From NCBI GenBank assembly GCA_035417425.1, contig DAOLPD010000171.1:1-6478 (forward strand): a DNA stretch of 6,478 nt. Direction: 5' to 3'. A program made the translations under genes and the position numbers. This stretch comes from BRH-c25 sp035417425. GTDB taxonomy: Bacteria; Bacillota; Clostridia; Lutisporales; Lutisporaceae. Under the pieces are notes generated by a model. That model did not search any database and was not told the origin of the DNA. It worked only from the letters and a program-made list of their open reading frames with translations. This document shows, piece by piece, positions 5,597 to 6,478 of this stretch (the first letter of the stretch is position 1; each line of letters begins with the position of its first letter).

Positions 5597-6478
5597 ATGG
5601 AAGCTGTTATATCCTTTCTCCATGCGGCTATTGTCGCAGGTACACCACTTTTATTTGCTACGCTGGGAGAAATCATAACAGAACGTTCGGGGAATCTGAA
5701 CCTTGGAGTCGAAGGCATGATGCTTATGGGTGCCGTTATTGGCTTCATGGTTGGCCTAAACACCGAAAGCACCTTATTGGCACTACTGGCGGCAATGATT
5801 GCAGGAGCAGGCGGCGCACTGATTTTCGCTTTCCTGACAATCACCCTGAGGGCAAACCAGGTTGTATCAGGTTTGACACTTACGATATTCGGTTCAGGCT
5901 TTGCCGATTTTGTGGGTCAGGACCTGATAGGCCAGATAGCTCCTGAAAGCCTGAGACTGTTTTTCAGGCCGTACACCATCCCGCTGCTTGGTGATATTCC
6001 TTTTATAGGGCCTGTGCTCTTCAGGCAGGATGCCTTTGTTTACCTTGGCTATGCAGCATCAATACTGCTGGGGCTGTACCTGTATAAGACCAGTACAGGG
6101 ATGAACCTGAGGGCGGTGGGTGAGAACCCGGGAGCAGCAGATGCTGCAGGAATAAATGTAACCTTGTACAAGTACTTGCATACTTTATTGGGCGGAGCAC
6201 TCTGCGGATTGGGAGGAGCCTACCTGTCACTTGTTTATGTACCCGCCCTGCAGGAGGGTGTTACAGCAGGAAGAGGATGGATTGCCGTTGCGTTGGTCAT
6301 ATTTGCCGCATGGAATCCTTACAAGGCACTCTTTGGGGCTTATCTGTTCGGTGGATTGGATATCATCGGTTTTAGAATACAAAACCTGGGTATCAATATA
6401 TCCCAGTATTTCATAGATATGCTGCCGTACCTGGTGACAATTACCGTTCTTGTGGTGGTATCCATGCGTAAGTCAAGG
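5597..6478 (+). CDS. nupQ: Nucleoside-type ABC transporter permease, second subunit (NupQ-like, COG1079), 3' end cut by window
   Basis: The reading frame stays open from ATG at 5597 to the last base (294 codons with no stop), so the protein is truncated only by the window edge. Family members run to about 300-320 residues, so perhaps 10-25 residues are missing. The protein is highly hydrophobic with multiple membrane segments. It has the hallmark ITERSGNLNLGVEGMMLMGA (27-46), counterpart of the NIGGEGQ block in its partner, and the ATPase-facing loop GMNLRAVGENPGAADAAGIN starting at residue 168. The terminal hydrophobic segment LVTITVLVVVS is followed by MRKSR, as in complete homologues near their C-terminus. 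The ribosome binding site AGGGGG (5581-5586) lies in the end of the previous gene, and only 2 bp separate the genes. It would pair with the first permease as a heterodimer. Confidence 0.93.
   Translation, partial: MEAVISFLHAAIVAGTPLLFATLGEIITERSGNLNLGVEGMMLMGAVIGFMVGLNTESTLLALLAAMIAGAGGALIFAFLTITLRANQVVSGLTLTIFGSGFADFVGQDLIGQIAPESLRLFFRPYTIPLLGDIPFIGPVLFRQDAFVYLGYAASILLGLYLYKTSTGMNLRAVGENPGAADAAGINVTLYKYLHTLLGGALCGLGGAYLSLVYVPALQEGVTAGRGWIAVALVIFAAWNPYKALFGAYLFGGLDIIGFRIQNLGINISQYFIDMLPYLVTITVLVVVSMRKSR

Noticed and set aside
5509..5946. Open frame of 145 codons overlapping the two permease genes
   Set aside because: It is out of frame with both permeases, rich in Arg, Cys and Trp, and lies on top of clear membrane-protein coding sequence in another frame.

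Overview
The window looks like chromosome from a low-to-moderate GC Gram-positive bacterium, most likely one of the Clostridia. The reasons are strong G-rich ribosome binding sites before every gene, a lipoprotein signal followed by a Pro/Ala/Glu-rich linker, a transcription-terminating purine riboswitch, and a Firmicutes-type Xpt. Assignment below class level is not supported. No mobile element, CRISPR array, tRNA or rRNA was seen.

Region 1 (1-720) is the end of a molybdenum-hydroxylase operon, most likely xanthine dehydrogenase. It holds the last 73 codons of the FAD-binding subunit (xdhB-like), an overlapping complete 2Fe-2S subunit (xdhC-like), and a stem-loop terminator. The molybdopterin subunit would lie outside the window.

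Region 2 (721-1164) is a gene-free control region. It contains a tandem 11-bp repeat, a complete guanine-class purine riboswitch aptamer (about 884-960), a long predicted antiterminator (953-1064) and a strong intrinsic terminator (1057-1091). The 3' strand of aptamer helix P1 and the 5' arm of the terminator are both needed to build the antiterminator. This predicts a guanine/hypoxanthine OFF switch. A perfect TATAAT lies just after the terminator and could be a bypass promoter.

Region 3 (1165-6478) is a same-strand gene cluster: xpt (xanthine phosphoribosyltransferase), a BMP/PnrA-family lipoprotein, a double ABC ATPase and two BPD_transp_2-type permeases. The last permease is cut by the window end, and because it has no stop here it is easy to miss. 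The four transporter genes match the NupNOPQ/PnrABCDE type of nucleoside importer. An AT-rich terminator-like hairpin between xpt and the lipoprotein gene may lower transporter expression relative to xpt.

Taken together this is a purine scavenging locus. The ABC system would import a purine nucleoside or base, Xpt would convert xanthine (and to some extent guanine) to nucleotide with PRPP, and the neighbouring dehydrogenase would interconvert or degrade hypoxanthine and xanthine. The riboswitch would shut the salvage and uptake operon when guanine or hypoxanthine is plentiful. All the parts belong to known families. What stands out is the arrangement (riboswitch, xpt, ABC importer) and the clearly readable switching architecture, not a new enzyme class.
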